Assembly: GCA_038380435.1 (NCBI GenBank)
Contig: JAWZYU010000009.1
Coordinates: 68,973,901 to 69,037,900, forward strand
Length of the DNA: 64,000 bases
Direction: 5' to 3'
From: Ryuthela nishihirai
Taxonomy: Eukaryota > Arthropoda > Arachnida > Araneae > Heptathelidae
In this document: piece after piece, positions 22,150 to 33,840 of the stretch
Layout of the letters: each line of letters begins with the position of its first letter
How positions within the stretch are numbered: position 1 is the stretch's first letter
Made by a program: the position numbers and the translations under genes
The notes under the pieces: generated by a model
The model's database searches: none
What the model was told of the DNA's origin: nothing
What the model saw: only the letters and a program-made list of their open reading frames with translations

Positions 22150-23630
22150 TACATAACATTCGGTCTTCTACAAGGCTATTTTGTCGCCAGTGTGCTGGAT
22201 CAAAATTTTTAGCTTCTTCACATATTCGGTCTTCTGTAGTGTTCTGATCAAGGTTTTTAGCTAGGTGACATATTCGGTCTTCTTCTTCAATGTGCTGGAT
22301 CAAAATGTATAGCTACTTGACATATTTGGTTTTCTACAATGTGCTGGATCAAAATGTATAGCTACTTGACATATTTGGTTTTCTACAATGTGCTGGATCA
22401 AAATGTATAGCTACTTGACATATTTGGTTTTCTACAATGTGCTGGATCAAGATTTTTTTAGCTTTGTGACATATTAGGGCTTCAGTGCGCTGGATCAGGA
22501 TTTTTAGCTTTTTGAAATATTAGGCCTTCTTAGTGTGCTGAATTAAGATTTTCAGCTTAGTTATATATTAGGTCTCTCTTTAGTGTGATGGATCAAGATT
22601 TTTACCTTCGTGATATATTAGGCCTTCTTCATTGTGTTGGACCAAGAATTTGATCTTAGTAACATATTCGGCCTTCTTCAATGTCATCAATTCTTCTTCA
22701 ATGTCTTCTTCAATGTCATCAATTCTTCTTCAATGTCATCAATTCTTCTTCAATGTCATCAATTCTTCTTCAATGTCTTCTTCAATGTCATCAATTCTTC
22801 TCCAATGTCTTCTTCAATGTCATCAATTCTTCTTCAATGTCTTCTTCAATGTCATCAATTCTTCTTCAATGTCTTCTTCAATGTCATCAATTCTTCTTCA
22901 ATGTCTTCTTCAATCTCATCAATTCTTCTTTAATGTCTTCTTCAATGTCATCAATTCTTCTTCAATGTCTTCTTCAATGTCATCAATTCTTCTTCAATGT
23001 CTTCTTCAATGTCATCAATTCTTCTTCAATGTCTTCTTCAATCTCATCAATTCTTCTTTAATGTCTTCTTCAATGTCATCAATTCTTCTTCAATGTCTTC
23101 TTCAATGTCATCAATTCTTCTTCAATGTCTTCTTCAATGTCATCAATTCTTCTTCAATGGCATCAATTCTTCTTCAATGTCTTCTTCAATGTCATCAATT
23201 CTTCTTCAATGTCTTCTTCAATGTCATCAATTCTTCTTCAATGGCATCAATTCTTCTTCAATGTCTTCTTCAATGTCATCAATTCTTCTTCAATGGCATC
23301 AATTCTTCTTCAATGTCTTCTTCAATGTCATCAATTCTTCTTCAATGTCTTCTTCAATGTCATCAATTCTTCTTCAATGTCTTCTTCAATCTCATCAATT
23401 CTTCTTTAATGTCTTCTTCAATGTCATCAATTCTTCTTCAATGTCTTCTTCAATGTCATCAATTCTTCTTCAATGTCTTCTTCAATGTCATCAATTCTTC
23501 TTCAATGTCTTCTTCAATGTCATCAATTCTTCTTCAATGTCATCAATCCTTCTTCAATGTCTGGATAAAGATTTTTAGCTTCTTGACATATTCGGTCTTC
23601 TACAATGTGCAGGATCACGATTTTTTAAAC
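22150..23630. repeat. compound minisatellite: old ~49-60-bp repeat with a 32-bp array grown inside
   Basis: The outer parts (22190-22680 and 23555-23625) are ~49-60-bp units with GTGCTGGATCAA, TAGCT(A/T)CTTGACATATT and TTCTACAAT; copies at about 22300-22450 are nearly identical at 49 bp. Between them, 22675-23560 is a nearly perfect array of about 27 units, 32 bp each, made from CTTCTTCAATGT plus CATCAATTCTTCTTCAATGT. Variant units carrying CTCATCAATTCTTCTTTAAT recur near 22915, 23043 and 23391, showing duplication in multi-unit blocks. The unit has no TAA, TAG or TGA in any forward frame, so overlapping frames up to 382 codons arise automatically. Confidence 0.93.
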
Positions 23631-24019
23631 ACAGTTAATGGTGTTAAATGGAAAAAATATGATATTTTACTGTTTTATGTATCGTTACGTTTTAATTTTC
23701 AATGTCTAGCGCTTCACCATAATAACCTTATTCTTATTTATCGTGTTAGATTTCGGTTTTTGAGTGTAACCTTTCACTAGAATATAATGTTAATTTTTGC
23801 CAAGAAATTGTGACAACCTACCGTTCACCGTAAACTTGTTTAATATATAATTTTTTTTCTTGTTTTTTGCTGTACCTATTTTACATATGCCTATTTTTAA
23901 GTATTTTAATTTCTTTTAAAAGTGCGTACTCACACGAATTGGCACTCCCTTACACAAAGGACGGAGATAATCCAGAAGCTCTATTGGGCTTGTCTCGGTT
24001 TCCCATACAACATTCTAAC
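23631..24019. other. unassigned AT-rich sequence
   Basis: No gene or repeat recognised. Confidence 0.5.
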
Positions 24020-24031
24020 ACATATACAGTG

Positions 24032-24404
24032 TTGGGTTAGGTTGTTTGACCTCTGAGCGGTACGTTTTTGTACACCATGGGCTAAATGGCCAGGTCACAT
24101 GGACCCCGAAGGCTCAGAGAAGGTTGGGGGAGGGGACCCACTGGAACAGCTGTTGGGAGACAGATGGTAGCCTCCCGTTAAGGCCATCCAGCGTGTTCTT
24201 TAACGTGCACAGGGTATGGCCACGGCTTAACGTCCCATCCGACGGACGGCGGCCTTTCCAAGCCCATCGGTGTCCCCTACTGACCGTGGGCAGGGCGGGG
24301 AATTTTGCGGAGATAAATCTCAACGCTGACCCAGCTGGGACTCGAACCTGGGAACTACAGATTACGAGCCTGGCGCGCTACCGACTGAGCCACCCCCGCC
24401 CACC
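24032..24404 (-). mobile_element. tRNA-headed SINE, complete, with target duplication
   Basis: A complete reverse copy with the tRNA-like head at its right end (GGGACTCGAACCTGGGAAC inverse B box; CTACCGACTGAGCCACC inverse A box) and the CAACC-type tail at its left. ACATATACAGTG (24020-24031) and ACATATACAGGG (24405-24416) flank it as an 11-of-12 target duplication. It is among the least diverged copies. The 141-codon plus-strand frame over it is a by-product of the antisense SINE. Confidence 0.93.
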
Positions 24405-24416
24405 ACATATACAGGG

Positions 24417-27065
24417 ACACGCTCGCTGGTTTGTAGTCAGGTGCTCTAACCACTGGGCGAACTATGGGTAATTTACAGTTAAACATCTGCAAACAATGAA
24501 TTAATCCTTAAAAACTTAAAATATTCTGCCTGTTTAAATTGTATTGAACTTCAAAACATTAACCCAAATATAGTGTTATTCCTCTTGTGTGATGCTAAAT
24601 GAGTTTTACCACTTTCAAACCACCGATTTCACCAAAACATACTCCCTAGAGACAAAAGACAGACGTCAGTTTCACTCCTCTTCCATGCCGATAAATATTC
24701 CATTTAACGGGCCATTCATTCTGCTTTGGACAGCTGTTCTTCTCAAAAATTCAGGATTCTTTATTCTTCCGCTAAAAATGATTTTACTTTCCGTCGACAA
24801 CGGAAAAATATTTCATACCCCGTGTCGATAACGTTTGCCCGCTCGCTATCGAATGTGTTATCGGCAAACGAACAGCGGCCTTTAAATATGTGTTACCATA
24901 AATGACTCTCTATTATCTGATGAGAGGCAGAAGAAATTAGCCATTAATTTGTCGTTAACGTGTACCCTATTCACCAGACATGGCAACTCTTAAACTGTAA
25001 TCGGGACACACTCGTTCAAATTTGGATCGTTCATCGATTTGGCTACCGTTGTTCTTAATAATTAGATTCCGAGTTTCGATATAAACACGCCATTCTTTAA
25101 TCAGTTTGCTAATATTCTTCCGATCTCCCATTAGCAAGTTGGTATTCGGAAGCATTAAATTAGCTTTACTGTAAGCTGATTAATGCGAGTTTCCAAAATT
25201 AATTTCGAGAAATATGTTTGGATATAAATTTAGAGGCACTCAGTGAGAAATTATCACTGTAATCTTAATTATGTTCGTACGATTGGGTCTTCGACTCTGT
25301 GTATAAACAAAATTAACACAATAATAGACGTTAATGCTCCCACTAACACTGCAGCAGAAATAATCGAAAGGTTTTTCTATATTATAACTGTTAATGAAGG
25401 AAGGAAAAATTTTAAGTTTTTAGTTTCATTCATGCTTTCTTCTATTAACAGTTCTGTAGTGAAAAGAGAAACTTTCAAGTAGTTTATACGAAACAGTGCG
25501 ATATATGTAAATATTTATTGAGTTAGAAATACTGCAAAATATTAAATACTGCGAAATACTGCAAATACCGCGAAATACTGCGAAATACTGCAAAAATTAG
25601 CAAAATGTTGGTGTAACGAAAGACAGGGTAATGAAATATTCAACAGAACAAAATTATTTTCAATCATTTGCCAATCTACTATGTCTCTTTTTGTTAAAGT
25701 ATTAACGAAATTTGTAAACTTAAAACCTTTAAAAAATAAGACGTACGCGTTTTTATCTTTACAAGCTTTGCTTTTGACAATTCCCATTTCAAATTATAGT
25801 TCACTGTAACAAAATTTCATTGTAATGATCTAAAACAAATTTAGCATCTTACCTAAATCATAACAAATATTATTTACATCGGTATTAGTCACTTTTCCAG
25901 ACTGTCAGAAATGATAGATCGTTAACGCAGTTTCTCTTTTTTTTTTTAAAGCTGAGTTTTATTTTTATGGAAAGAAATATCAGTACCTTTTGTTAAATGA
26001 GGACAGGATTTACTAGCACGTTTCATTATCGTAAGGCATCTTCTATTATTCCCTTAAGTGATTGCTTGAATGTGTGAAATACTGATAAAAACGAAATGTT
26101 CTGTGTCACATAAACTTTTACGCTTCAAGCATCACATTACTCGATTTTTTATTGGCTTTTAATGTATAGTTCCTTCAGAGCGTTTCATTATCACATCAGT
26201 CATCAATCATTTATCCATTTTACCCCTCTAACTGTCCCAGACTGACCGTTTCAATGTAATCTATAAATTTTTTATAATTCAGACAAATCGTTCATTAAAA
26301 CTCCGTATAGAATTCCAAGGTTCTTCTTTTTTGCGTGAGTTGATGACACACATACATTACGCAATACTCATTAGAATTCACGTATGATTGCAAAAAATAT
26401 GTTCAATATTTGGTAATCAACTCTGGCCTAGCATGGTGAAGTCAGACGAGGATTAATGCAAGGCCTTTTAGCCCACCAGCTTCATTAAAACGTGCTTTAA
26501 AAAATTATACAGCAAAAATATTATATTGGTGACATTCTCAATTTGCGCATGAAATGCGAAATTTGAGGGGGTATTTTATTTATTTTTAGAAAATGGCAAC
26601 CAGTGGATAAATTGCAGTTGGTTCATGGGCATAACCATCACCGTCAGAATTTCAAGACTCAATAAACCGTTTTTAATAATCATTTAAAAGACTGTTCTTT
26701 TCCGATTTTAACGGCTTCTAAAGTGGAAATTAAAACGATTTGAAGATTCGGTAAATGTGAATCGTATTATCTTATTATTGCATATTCAACGCAAATATTC
26801 TTTTATTTTTTTCATTTATTTATTAAAACAAAAAGAATTGAATGTTGGCAGATGAGCAGACAAACGACAAAATGAAAGTGATAGTTCGTTCTTTAAATAA
26901 ACGAACGCAAAACCCATAAATCTGAGATTTATGGGTTTCAGTTGACAAGTTTTGGTTACTGACAATTAATTATCAATTCATCTTTTCCTTGGAGCTAGTT
27001 TCAAATGTGAATTCAAAAGTAGAGAACCAAAAGTTTGATTTGCTGATTTACTTGTGAGAACCATT
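24417..27065. other. unassigned AT-rich sequence with a decamer repeat and a hairpin
   Basis: At 25530-25597 a 10-bp unit, TACTGCGAAA, is repeated about seven times with small changes. At 26910-26938 a perfect hairpin has 13-bp arms, AAACCCATAAATC, with a TGA loop. The rest shows no gene or repeat that I recognise. Confidence 0.55.
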
Positions 27066-27378
27066 TTGTTGGCACATAATGGGCTAAATAGCCAGATCTC
27101 AAGGACCCCAAGGGATCAAAGAAGACTGGAGAAAAGCTGTTAGGAGACAGCTGGAAGCCCCCCTTCAAAGACATCCAGCATGTTCTTTAATGTGCACAGG
27201 GTATGCTGTCCTTCACACGGAACCACCCACGACTTTTAGTTCCATAGGACGGACTGCGGCCTTTCCAAGAAAATCGGTGTCGACTTTCTGACCGAGGGGA
27301 GGGCGGGGGTTTAGCCGATAAATCTCAACGCTGACTGGTCCAGGTGGAGCTCGTACCTGGAAACTGCCCAACCCCCAT
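27066..27378 (-). mobile_element. tRNA-headed SINE, partial reverse copy
   Basis: Blocks recognisable on the plus strand: CACATAATGGGCTAAATAGCC, AGGACCCCAAGG, CATCCAGCATGTTCTTTAA, GATAAATCTCAACGCTGAC and GAGCTCGTACCTGG. The outermost head sequence is missing. Confidence 0.85.
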
Positions 27379-27555
27379 CCCTGAGAACCAAAGAAAACGT
27401 CCTCTAACCATGAAACATTTGAGTTTCGCAGCAAGTGGGATAGAAATGATCCTCTTGATGCATGTCAAATGCTCTGCCCACTAAACTACTGCAAGTAGTT
27501 GCAACTTTTTAACTAACTTTTCAAGTGTTAAATGTGAATTTTCTTAAATATTAAA

Positions 27556-27700
27556 TGGGAAGCTACCATCTGTCTCCTAACAGATGTCGAATAAATCCCT
27601 TTTCTCATCCTTCTCTTCTCCTCTGGGGTCCTTGTGACCTGGACATTTAGCCCATTGTGTGAAAAAAAAAGTACAACTCAAAGGTAGAACAACTCAACTG
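27556..27700 (+). mobile_element. tRNA-headed SINE, 3' fragment
   Basis: It contains GCTACCATCTGTCTCCTAAC, GGGGTCCTTGTGACCTGG, CATTTAGCCCATTGTGTG and a decayed CAACTCAAAGGTAGAACAAC end. Only the 3' third is present. Confidence 0.8.
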
Positions 27701-28235
27701 TACTTGGAACTAACAATTGAAAAAATTGTTAACAACATCGAACCTTTAACTCTAAACAGTCATGATCTCTTTTCTTTTACTCATTTTAATCTTTTCTTTT
27801 TCGACTTTCTTTAACTGATGCTATTTATTTCATGCCAAATCACCTCTCTCATTCCAGGGGAACAATAATTTCCCCCATTTACTCACCAAATCGAACCTTG
27901 AAACAACGAAAGATTGAACTTTCCTTACTGCCATCTGTAAAAGAACAACGAAGAAAAAAAATTAAAAGCACTTTTTTTTTGCTCTAGTGCTGGTTAAGCG
28001 AATGCTATAAAGGCAACTTGGAAAGAGATGTTCCAACAAATTGGTGCGACTTTTTCAACACCATCAAAGTTTTTTGCCTCTTCCTTTGGGTTAGAAAACT
28101 AGACGAAAGAAAGAAGGAAATGGAAGGTTCCATCTCCAGCACTTGTCTAACGAATCTGGTAAAAAAAGGAATAAAAATAAGGAAACAAAAAAAAGAGAAT
28201 TTCTTTCCCCCTCCCCTCTGAACGCACGTAAAACG
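27701..28235. other. unassigned sequence
   Basis: AT-rich with purine-rich patches (AAAAAGG, GGAAAC). The reverse-strand 148-codon frame at 28005-28451 spans this and the next block. It is rich in Phe, Ser and Arg from homopolymer-like DNA and has no recognisable domain. Confidence 0.45.
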
Positions 28236-28465
28236 CCCCAGAGGACATTGCATCAACCGAACACCGTGCTGGTAGGTAAAATGTGATTGGTAGTTGGGCT
28301 TTAAAAGAAAGAGAAGAAGTGATCTCCGTGTTCTGGTCATCGGCTGGCTCCGTAACGGCAGCCGCTTTGGTGTCTGAAGAGAGCAGACAAACGCTGTTAA
28401 AATGTAATCTGTTGAGTGGCTGAGCTCATCGATACGGAGAAGACTCGGCATGGGATTGGTGACAC
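28236..28465 (+). promoter_or_regulatory. possible promoter or exon island (weak)
   Basis: A short GC-richer island in AT-rich surroundings contains GTGATTGG (inverse CCAAT-type motif, about 28280), a TTTAAAA stretch at about 28300, then CCGTAACGGCAGCCGC. The layout is compatible with a promoter and 5' untranslated exon. No splice signal or downstream exon could be tied to it, and the call is speculative. Confidence 0.15.
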
Positions 28466-29767
28466 ACTCAAATCGCCCACAAAACGCGAAATTTATTATT
28501 CTTAACCGAATTCTGACGTTTGTTGCATTGAAATATTAAGATGTCGAATACAACAAATTTACATTCCTCGGGTTTCATTTTTTTTCTCTCTCTTGTTTGC
28601 TTGTTTTTTTTTTCTTTTTTAAGAAGTTCAATAGACTCCGAAGTATTTACTTTCGAAATTTTGTTTCAGAAATCATCAGACTTCAGAAAAGGCAAAAGGT
28701 GTATGCGTTCCCTTGGGGGCACGTTGTCACTTAGATTGGAGTTTGTGCAGTTCAAACAGCACAGCAGAAAATGTGAAAAAAAAGGCAGAGTCAAAGAATA
28801 AGACAAGAAGGGAGTTGGCAAAAAATGCGATAGACAGAATTGAAATCATTCATATGAAACGAATTTATTTCCTACATCAAACAAAACCGATATTTAATTC
28901 TACATTAATATAAATAATCAGATTTAAAGTTTAGTAATCTCATGCAAAGTGAATGTTTGCATCCCAAATCCAAATTTTACGTGTATATCGATTAATAATT
29001 TAACGATAAAAAGGACTGATCTTTTAGATTTTACCAAAAGTTCATTCTGTAATGTTAGTGTTTATATATGTTATAAATTTACTTTAGTGTTATTTATTGA
29101 ATTTCTTGCATTGTTTACGCTTTATAAAAACCGACGCAAGGCCAGCCTGAAAGCGGTGCGAGTCATGCAACAACAGCCGACATCTCCGTCAAAGAGGCCC
29201 AGAACTTGAAGAGAAGTTGAGTGAACTACTCATGCACTCTTTTTACAGTACAGACCTCGAAATACCGAAGTTTTTTTTTCCTTTTTCAGAGTAATCACCA
29301 TCATTCCAGTTGCGTGGATGTCATGAGAAGGGAGCCGTGTTTTTGTTTTTTCAACAGGTAGCCATTTTTGCATTTCTGAAGGGATTAGGGCGTGGGGGGG
29401 GGGGGGGTTTAGTCACCACTTTCTTTTCCAGGAAGGCAAACCTCTGAGGCCTTCGATACCTCAGAAGTCAAATGGCAACCTGCTAAAAGAAAATCGATTG
29501 CTTAATAATCCATTAGTAAATAATGTCTTTTTGGAGCGCAAAATTCTTCATACGTCTCTAAATGGCTCCGTACAGACTTGAAACATGACCGCCCCTGATT
29601 CCAGAGATGTGATTCGTACTACAACACATCAGAAACTATAAAATAATGATCAATAAAAAATTATATAATATAAATACGATAGAAATAATACAATAAATGA
29701 AATATAGTGAACTATAAGTTAATAATTTCAGATATTGAGAAGGTATTTGATGTGATGATATAGCATA
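28466..29767. other. unassigned AT-rich sequence
   Basis: No gene recognised. A run of 13 or more Gs occurs at about 29394-29408. Confidence 0.5.
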
Positions 29768-29769
29768 TA

Positions 29770-30325
29770 CCGGGTGATCCAAAAGTAACAGAAAAAGTAA
29801 AAATGCAATAATTCAAAAAGTATAGACAGTAGCACTATGTGGTTTCACAGAAATGTACAGAAAGACATGGGATTTTTTTTAATAACGAAAAATTTTATTG
29901 CCATAATAGTTACATTTGTCACCGACAGGTGGTGCTGTAGCTGCGTAAAGAGGTCGGCCGACGTCATTGGCCATGTTGAAAGAAGCTATTCGCCATCATG
30001 TGACAGGAATTACAGTTGAAACCCTCTTCGATGCTGTGCAGAGTGTCGTGCCACCTCTGACGGCCATTCTCATGAATGACGGCCGTCACATTGAACATTT
30101 GTAATCCTAGCTGCGTTGCGAACTATGCTGCGCCACTGTACAAACTACTGACACAACTGAAGCGCCACCTGTCGGTGGCAAATGTAACTATTCTGGGAAT
30201 AAAAATTTTCGTTATTAAAAAAAGTCCCATGTCTTTCTGTGCATATCTGTGAAAACCGCGTCGTACTACTGTCTATACTTTTCGAATTATTGCATTTACT
30301 TTTTCTGTTACTTTGGATCACCCGG
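29770..30325 (+). mobile_element. 556-bp mariner/IS630-type MITE with ~170-bp inverted repeats and a transposase tail
   Basis: The element lies between TATA sequences with TA duplications at 29768-29769 and 30326-30327. The terminal inverted repeats start CCGGGTGATCCAAAAGTAAC and extend about 170 bp with scattered differences. Between them, a short plus-strand frame encodes LKEAIRHHVTGITVETLF and ends ILMNDGRHIEHL followed by a stop. This matches the C-terminus of a widespread arthropod mariner-like transposase group whose last residues read NGGHIEHL or similar. It is a deletion derivative that kept the end of the gene; it cannot transpose itself. Confidence 0.88.
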
Positions 30326-30519
30326 TATATACGAATCGCTACTCATATTAAATTTTATCATTTTCACAAAAAAACACTCTTTTTTTTACTTAATAAAAAC
30401 ATTTTGCACGTTTATGGTGTTTTTAATTTATATTATCCTTTATCCCATAACAAAGAGCCCCAGCAATTAAAACTGCAACTGACTCCGCAAAATTACGTGC
30501 TGACTCTGAACCTAAAATA

Positions 30520-31091
30520 CACTATCTGGCCAAATTATTATGAACACCTACCTAATGTTTTGTTATATATAGCATGGTACAGTTCCCAAAGTTCAAAGTT
30601 TTCAATTCTATGTGCATAGTTCTTATTGAAATGGATTTTGATGTACTGAGAGCGTCACCTCTCCCAACTGATGAACTGCGGCAGTTCTGTTTTGCCGTAC
30701 AGTTCGTGCCAACAAACGTCAGTCTCTCTCTCTCCGTCAGAGTCTTTTTGCTCCCGCATTTGCCACGATTGGAGGACGTTTCTTGAGACCTTTGCCATTC
30801 TCCATAAACTTGGGATATTGTGTCCCATGATTTTCCTCTGGTTTCCATCATCTCTGTTACGTATGCTCCTGCCCGTTGCACTCAAACGATGAGCTCCCTT
30901 TGGAAATCAGGCAGATCAGCCTTTTTACACACGTCGCACTTAATTTTGTTTTCCACCATGCCTTTATGTCTTTTATAAGAGACTTCGTAGCAAGGTAGAA
31001 TACTTATGTCAGCAGGAAATGTTGCCTACATTGGCATGTTTCAAGGTACATCGTCACAATGAAATGTTCATGATAATATGACCAAGCTTTG
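30520..31091 (-). mobile_element. Tc1-like transposon, internally deleted
   Basis: Left end CACTATCTGGCCAAATTATT follows TA at 30518-30519. The right end is a decayed inverse of the same sequence and precedes TA at 31092-31093. On the minus strand a frame (30552-30881) encodes a Tc1 N-terminal part: ISQVYGEWQRSQETSSNRGK and KKTLTERERLTFVGT, the usual helix-turn-helix plus GRxR-type linker region with changes. The catalytic core is missing, so the element is a ~570-bp deletion derivative. Its ends resemble those of the Tc1 at 48.4 kb. Confidence 0.8.
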
Positions 31092-31108
31092 TATACACGA
31101 GTAATAGT

Positions 31109-31480
31109 TAGGTTATTTTACCTCTGAGCGGCACTTTTTTGCACACAACGGGTTAAATGGCCAGGTCACAAAAACAGCGAAGGCTCAGAGAAGGTTGGGG
31201 GAGGGACTCGCTGGAACAGCTGTTGGGAGACGGATGGTAGCCTCCAGGCAAGGCCATCCAGCGTATTCGTGCAGAGTATGGCTCTCTCGCACACGGAACC
31301 ACGGCTTAACGTTCTATCCGACGGACGCGGCATTTCCAAGTCCATCGGTGACCCCTACTGACCGTGGACAGGACGAGGAGTTTTGCGAAATAAATCTCAA
31401 CGCTGATCCAGCTGGGACTCGAACCTGAGAACTGCAAATTACGAGCCTGGCGCACTACCGACTGAGCAGCCACCCATACC
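31109..31480 (-). mobile_element. tRNA-headed SINE, full-length-type reverse copy
   Basis: All blocks are present in reverse order, from GTTATTTTACCTCTGAGCGG to GGGACTCGAACCTGAGAAC and CGCACTACCGACTGAGC. A short deletion lies in the CCAGCGTATTCGTGCAGAG region. It abuts the right end of the deleted Tc1 element within about 20 bp. Confidence 0.9.
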
Positions 31481-32185
31481 CGTGAAGTAAAAGTAATTTT
31501 GTTTCAATTAGAAGTATTTAATTCAATTGAAAGAATATGATAAAATTGAACATGACAGCATACAAAGGTAAACTTGAATCATAGTATTTAAGCTTTTATT
31601 TCTGCTTTGAGATAACTGTCGTTCATAAAGAAGCCGTGGTGACTTGAATGATACTCCATTGCTGATAAAAAGGAAGGAATCTATCTCACTAGAGTGATAG
31701 TCATTTTGTAGTAATTAGGGAAATGGGGAATAAACGCACGTGCCTCATTATATTGCTGACATCAATTTCAGTTTAATATTTCGAGAAGAAATTTAAAGTT
31801 TATTTGCTCCTGATATTGTTAAATATCTTTACGTCTTTTGCTTATGCTTTCTCAAGTGTCAAATTTTAAACATTCCACAGCTGTAAAAAAATTTAATCTT
31901 TACGACGTATAAAAATTATCTCCTTCTGTAGAAATAATTCTGACAATAAATTTCCTTTTCTATTGTCTTCATAAAAAATGCAGTACTAAAACAATTTTCC
32001 TTTTATAATTTCTACATATAAATAAACAGAAATATTTAGAATTTCCTCGAAGTTATATATTCTGTATAAAATCAAGATTTAGTATCATTAAAGGAAACAA
32101 TCTGTTTCAATTTTTATCATTTTAATTATTCATCACCATTACGTTCTGTAGTTAAGGTTGGTGAATACAAAAATACTTTATTTTG
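31481..32185. other. unassigned AT-rich sequence
   Basis: No recognised feature. Confidence 0.5.
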
Positions 32186-32603
32186 TGGCGGGGTTGGCTC
32201 AGGGTAGGGGGGGCGGGGGGGGGGCTCAGTCGGTAGCGCGCCAGGCTCGTAATCTGTAGTTCCCAGGTTCGAGTCCCAGTTGGGTCAGCGTTGAGATTTA
32301 TCTCCGCAAAATTTCCTGCCCTGCCCACGGTCAGTAGGGGACACCGATGGGCTTGGAAAGGCCGCCGTCCGTCGGATAAGACGTTAAGCCGTGGCCCCGT
32401 GTGCGGGAGAGCCATACCCTGTGCACGTTAAAGAACACGCTGGATGGCCTTGACGGGAGGCTACCATCTGTCTCCCAACAGTTGTTCCAGTGGGTCCCCC
32501 TCCTCCAACCTTCTCTGTGCCTTCGGGGTCCATGTGACCTGGCCATTTAGCCCGTGGTGCGCAAAAAAGTGCCGCTCAGAGGTAAAACAACCCAACACAA
32601 CCC
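32186..32603 (+). mobile_element. tRNA-headed SINE with partly duplicated head and G tract
   Basis: A well-preserved copy. The 5' end reads GGCGGGGTTGGCTCAGGGTA, then a G-rich run, then GGCTCAGTCGGTAGCGCG, so the first part of the head is repeated. The rest follows the family order to GCCGCTCAGAGGTAAAACAA and (CCCAACA)n. The head duplication may be real or an assembly effect of the G run. Confidence 0.92.
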
Positions 32604-32604
32604 A

Positions 32605-33166
32605 ACTCAGGGTAGGGCGCCATGTTCATAATCTGATTACGTTCCCAGGTTCAAACTCCCGCTGTGCCTGAGTTGAAATTTCTTCCTCTAACTGCTGCTC
32701 TTCCCTCTATCAGAAAGAAGCAATGATGGCTTGGAAAAAGACGCTGCCTAACTGATGAGACCTTAAGCAGTGTCCCCCATCTGTAACAGAGAGCCATACC
32801 TGTTCACCCTAAAGATAATGCTTTATGAGTTGGCTTGCTTCACCTGCGAGCTGCACTTTTCTGCACACAATGGGCTAAATGACCAGGACTCAGAGAAGGT
32901 TGGAGAAGGGTATTCATTGGAAAGTGTTAAGAGACATGTGGTAGCCTCTCGTCAAGGTCATCCAGCGCATTCTTTAACGAGCGCAGAGTATGTCTCTCCT
33001 ACACACGCGGTCACAGCGGCTTTTGCATGCTGTATGGATTGACTGGAATCTTCAAATGAGCTATAATCTTTCCCAGCCTTTTCTGAAACCTACATGGCTC
33101 TTGCGACTTGGCTATTTAGTCTATTATATGAAAAGCATCTGTCAGAAGTAAAACAACTTACCCCAG
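32605..33166 (+). mobile_element. tRNA-headed SINE split by an inverted SINE
   Basis: The 5' part (32605-32827) has GGGTAGGGCGCCATGTTC, CCCAGGTTCAAACTCCC and CCATACCTGTTCACCC. The 3' part resumes at about 33030 and ends near 33166 with CTTGCGACTTGGCTATTTAG and a decayed GTAAAACAACTTACCCC. A reverse SINE fragment lies between the two. Confidence 0.75.
32830..33015 (-). mobile_element. tRNA-headed SINE, 3' half, inside another SINE
   Basis: The plus strand shows GCACTTTTCTGCACACAATG, GGGCTAAATGACCAGG, CTCAGAGAAGGTTGG and CATCCAGCGCATTCTTTAACG in reverse-family order, up to ACACACGCGGTCAC. The head half is absent. Confidence 0.78.
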
Positions 33167-33392
33167 CTTTGTATTGTCCTTAATAAAATAATTAAACTCA
33201 CTCAGTGACTTTTTAACGTCTTGTATAAAATAATGGCTTAATTATTAAATAGTAATCAATACTTCGTATCATAAAGCTACTTAAAGAAAAGCTCAGTCGA
33301 TTAATATTAATAGGAATTAACATGTTATGAAATATTTATAAAATAGTAACGACTTGCAACATGCTGTAATTTTACAACGCTTTCGCTTTATA
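33167..33392. other. unassigned AT-rich sequence
   Basis: No recognised feature. Confidence 0.5.
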
Positions 33393-33400
33393 TTCTGAGT

Positions 33401-33832
33401 CAGGGACTTACCCAGGACCCCCCTCCCCCCTCCGAAAATACGCTAGTCTTATACAAAATCTAAAACTTGTCCACCTGCTATGAAATTCAAAACAGTTTTC
33501 TTTGTATGATTTTGTTTCAGTTTCATATTTCATTCCGACACTACATATAAATTAAAAAAATATATATAAAATCTTAGTAGTAAAGTATTACAGGATATGT
33601 CCTGTATTTTTTTTTAGCTGAATATTTATAAAATCTTATTCTATATAGAATATCATTTTAACCTTTTCTGCTCCGTGGAATATTTTAGTAATTGGGAAAC
33701 GCTACTCGTTGTATTCCCAGACCCCACCCTCCCAAAACTAAATTTAAAATCTCGGACCCCCATATCTCCTACTCCACACCGGAAAACAAATTATCATACC
33801 TCCAACGAAATTAAATCCTGGGTACGTCCCTG
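33401..33832. mobile_element. 432-bp hAT-type MITE
   Basis: The left terminus CAGGGACTTACCCAGGA and the inverted right terminus (inverse of CAGGGACGTACCCAGGA) differ by one base. TTCTGAGT (33393-33400) and TTCTAAGT (33833-33840) form an 8-bp target duplication with one change. C-rich stretches follow the left end and precede the right end (GGACCCCC motifs on both). There is no transposase, so it is non-autonomous. The 74-codon frame at 33675-33899 runs out of the element and is accidental. Confidence 0.88.
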
Positions 33833-33840
33833 TTCTAAGT

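Noticed and set aside
22632..23780. 382-codon open frame rich in Ser, Phe and Asn
   Set aside because: The 32-bp repeat unit has no stop codon in any forward frame, so the frame is a by-product of the array; a protein is not needed to explain it.
24046..24471. 141-codon frame with a Gly/Arg/Pro-rich product
   Set aside because: It is the antisense reading of a complete tRNA-headed SINE. Similar frames recur in the other SINE copies (for example 32152-32546, 42408-42913 and 54376-54773).
28005..28451. 148-codon reverse-strand frame
   Set aside because: No recognisable domain; the composition follows homopolymer-like DNA, and there is no splice or start context of note.
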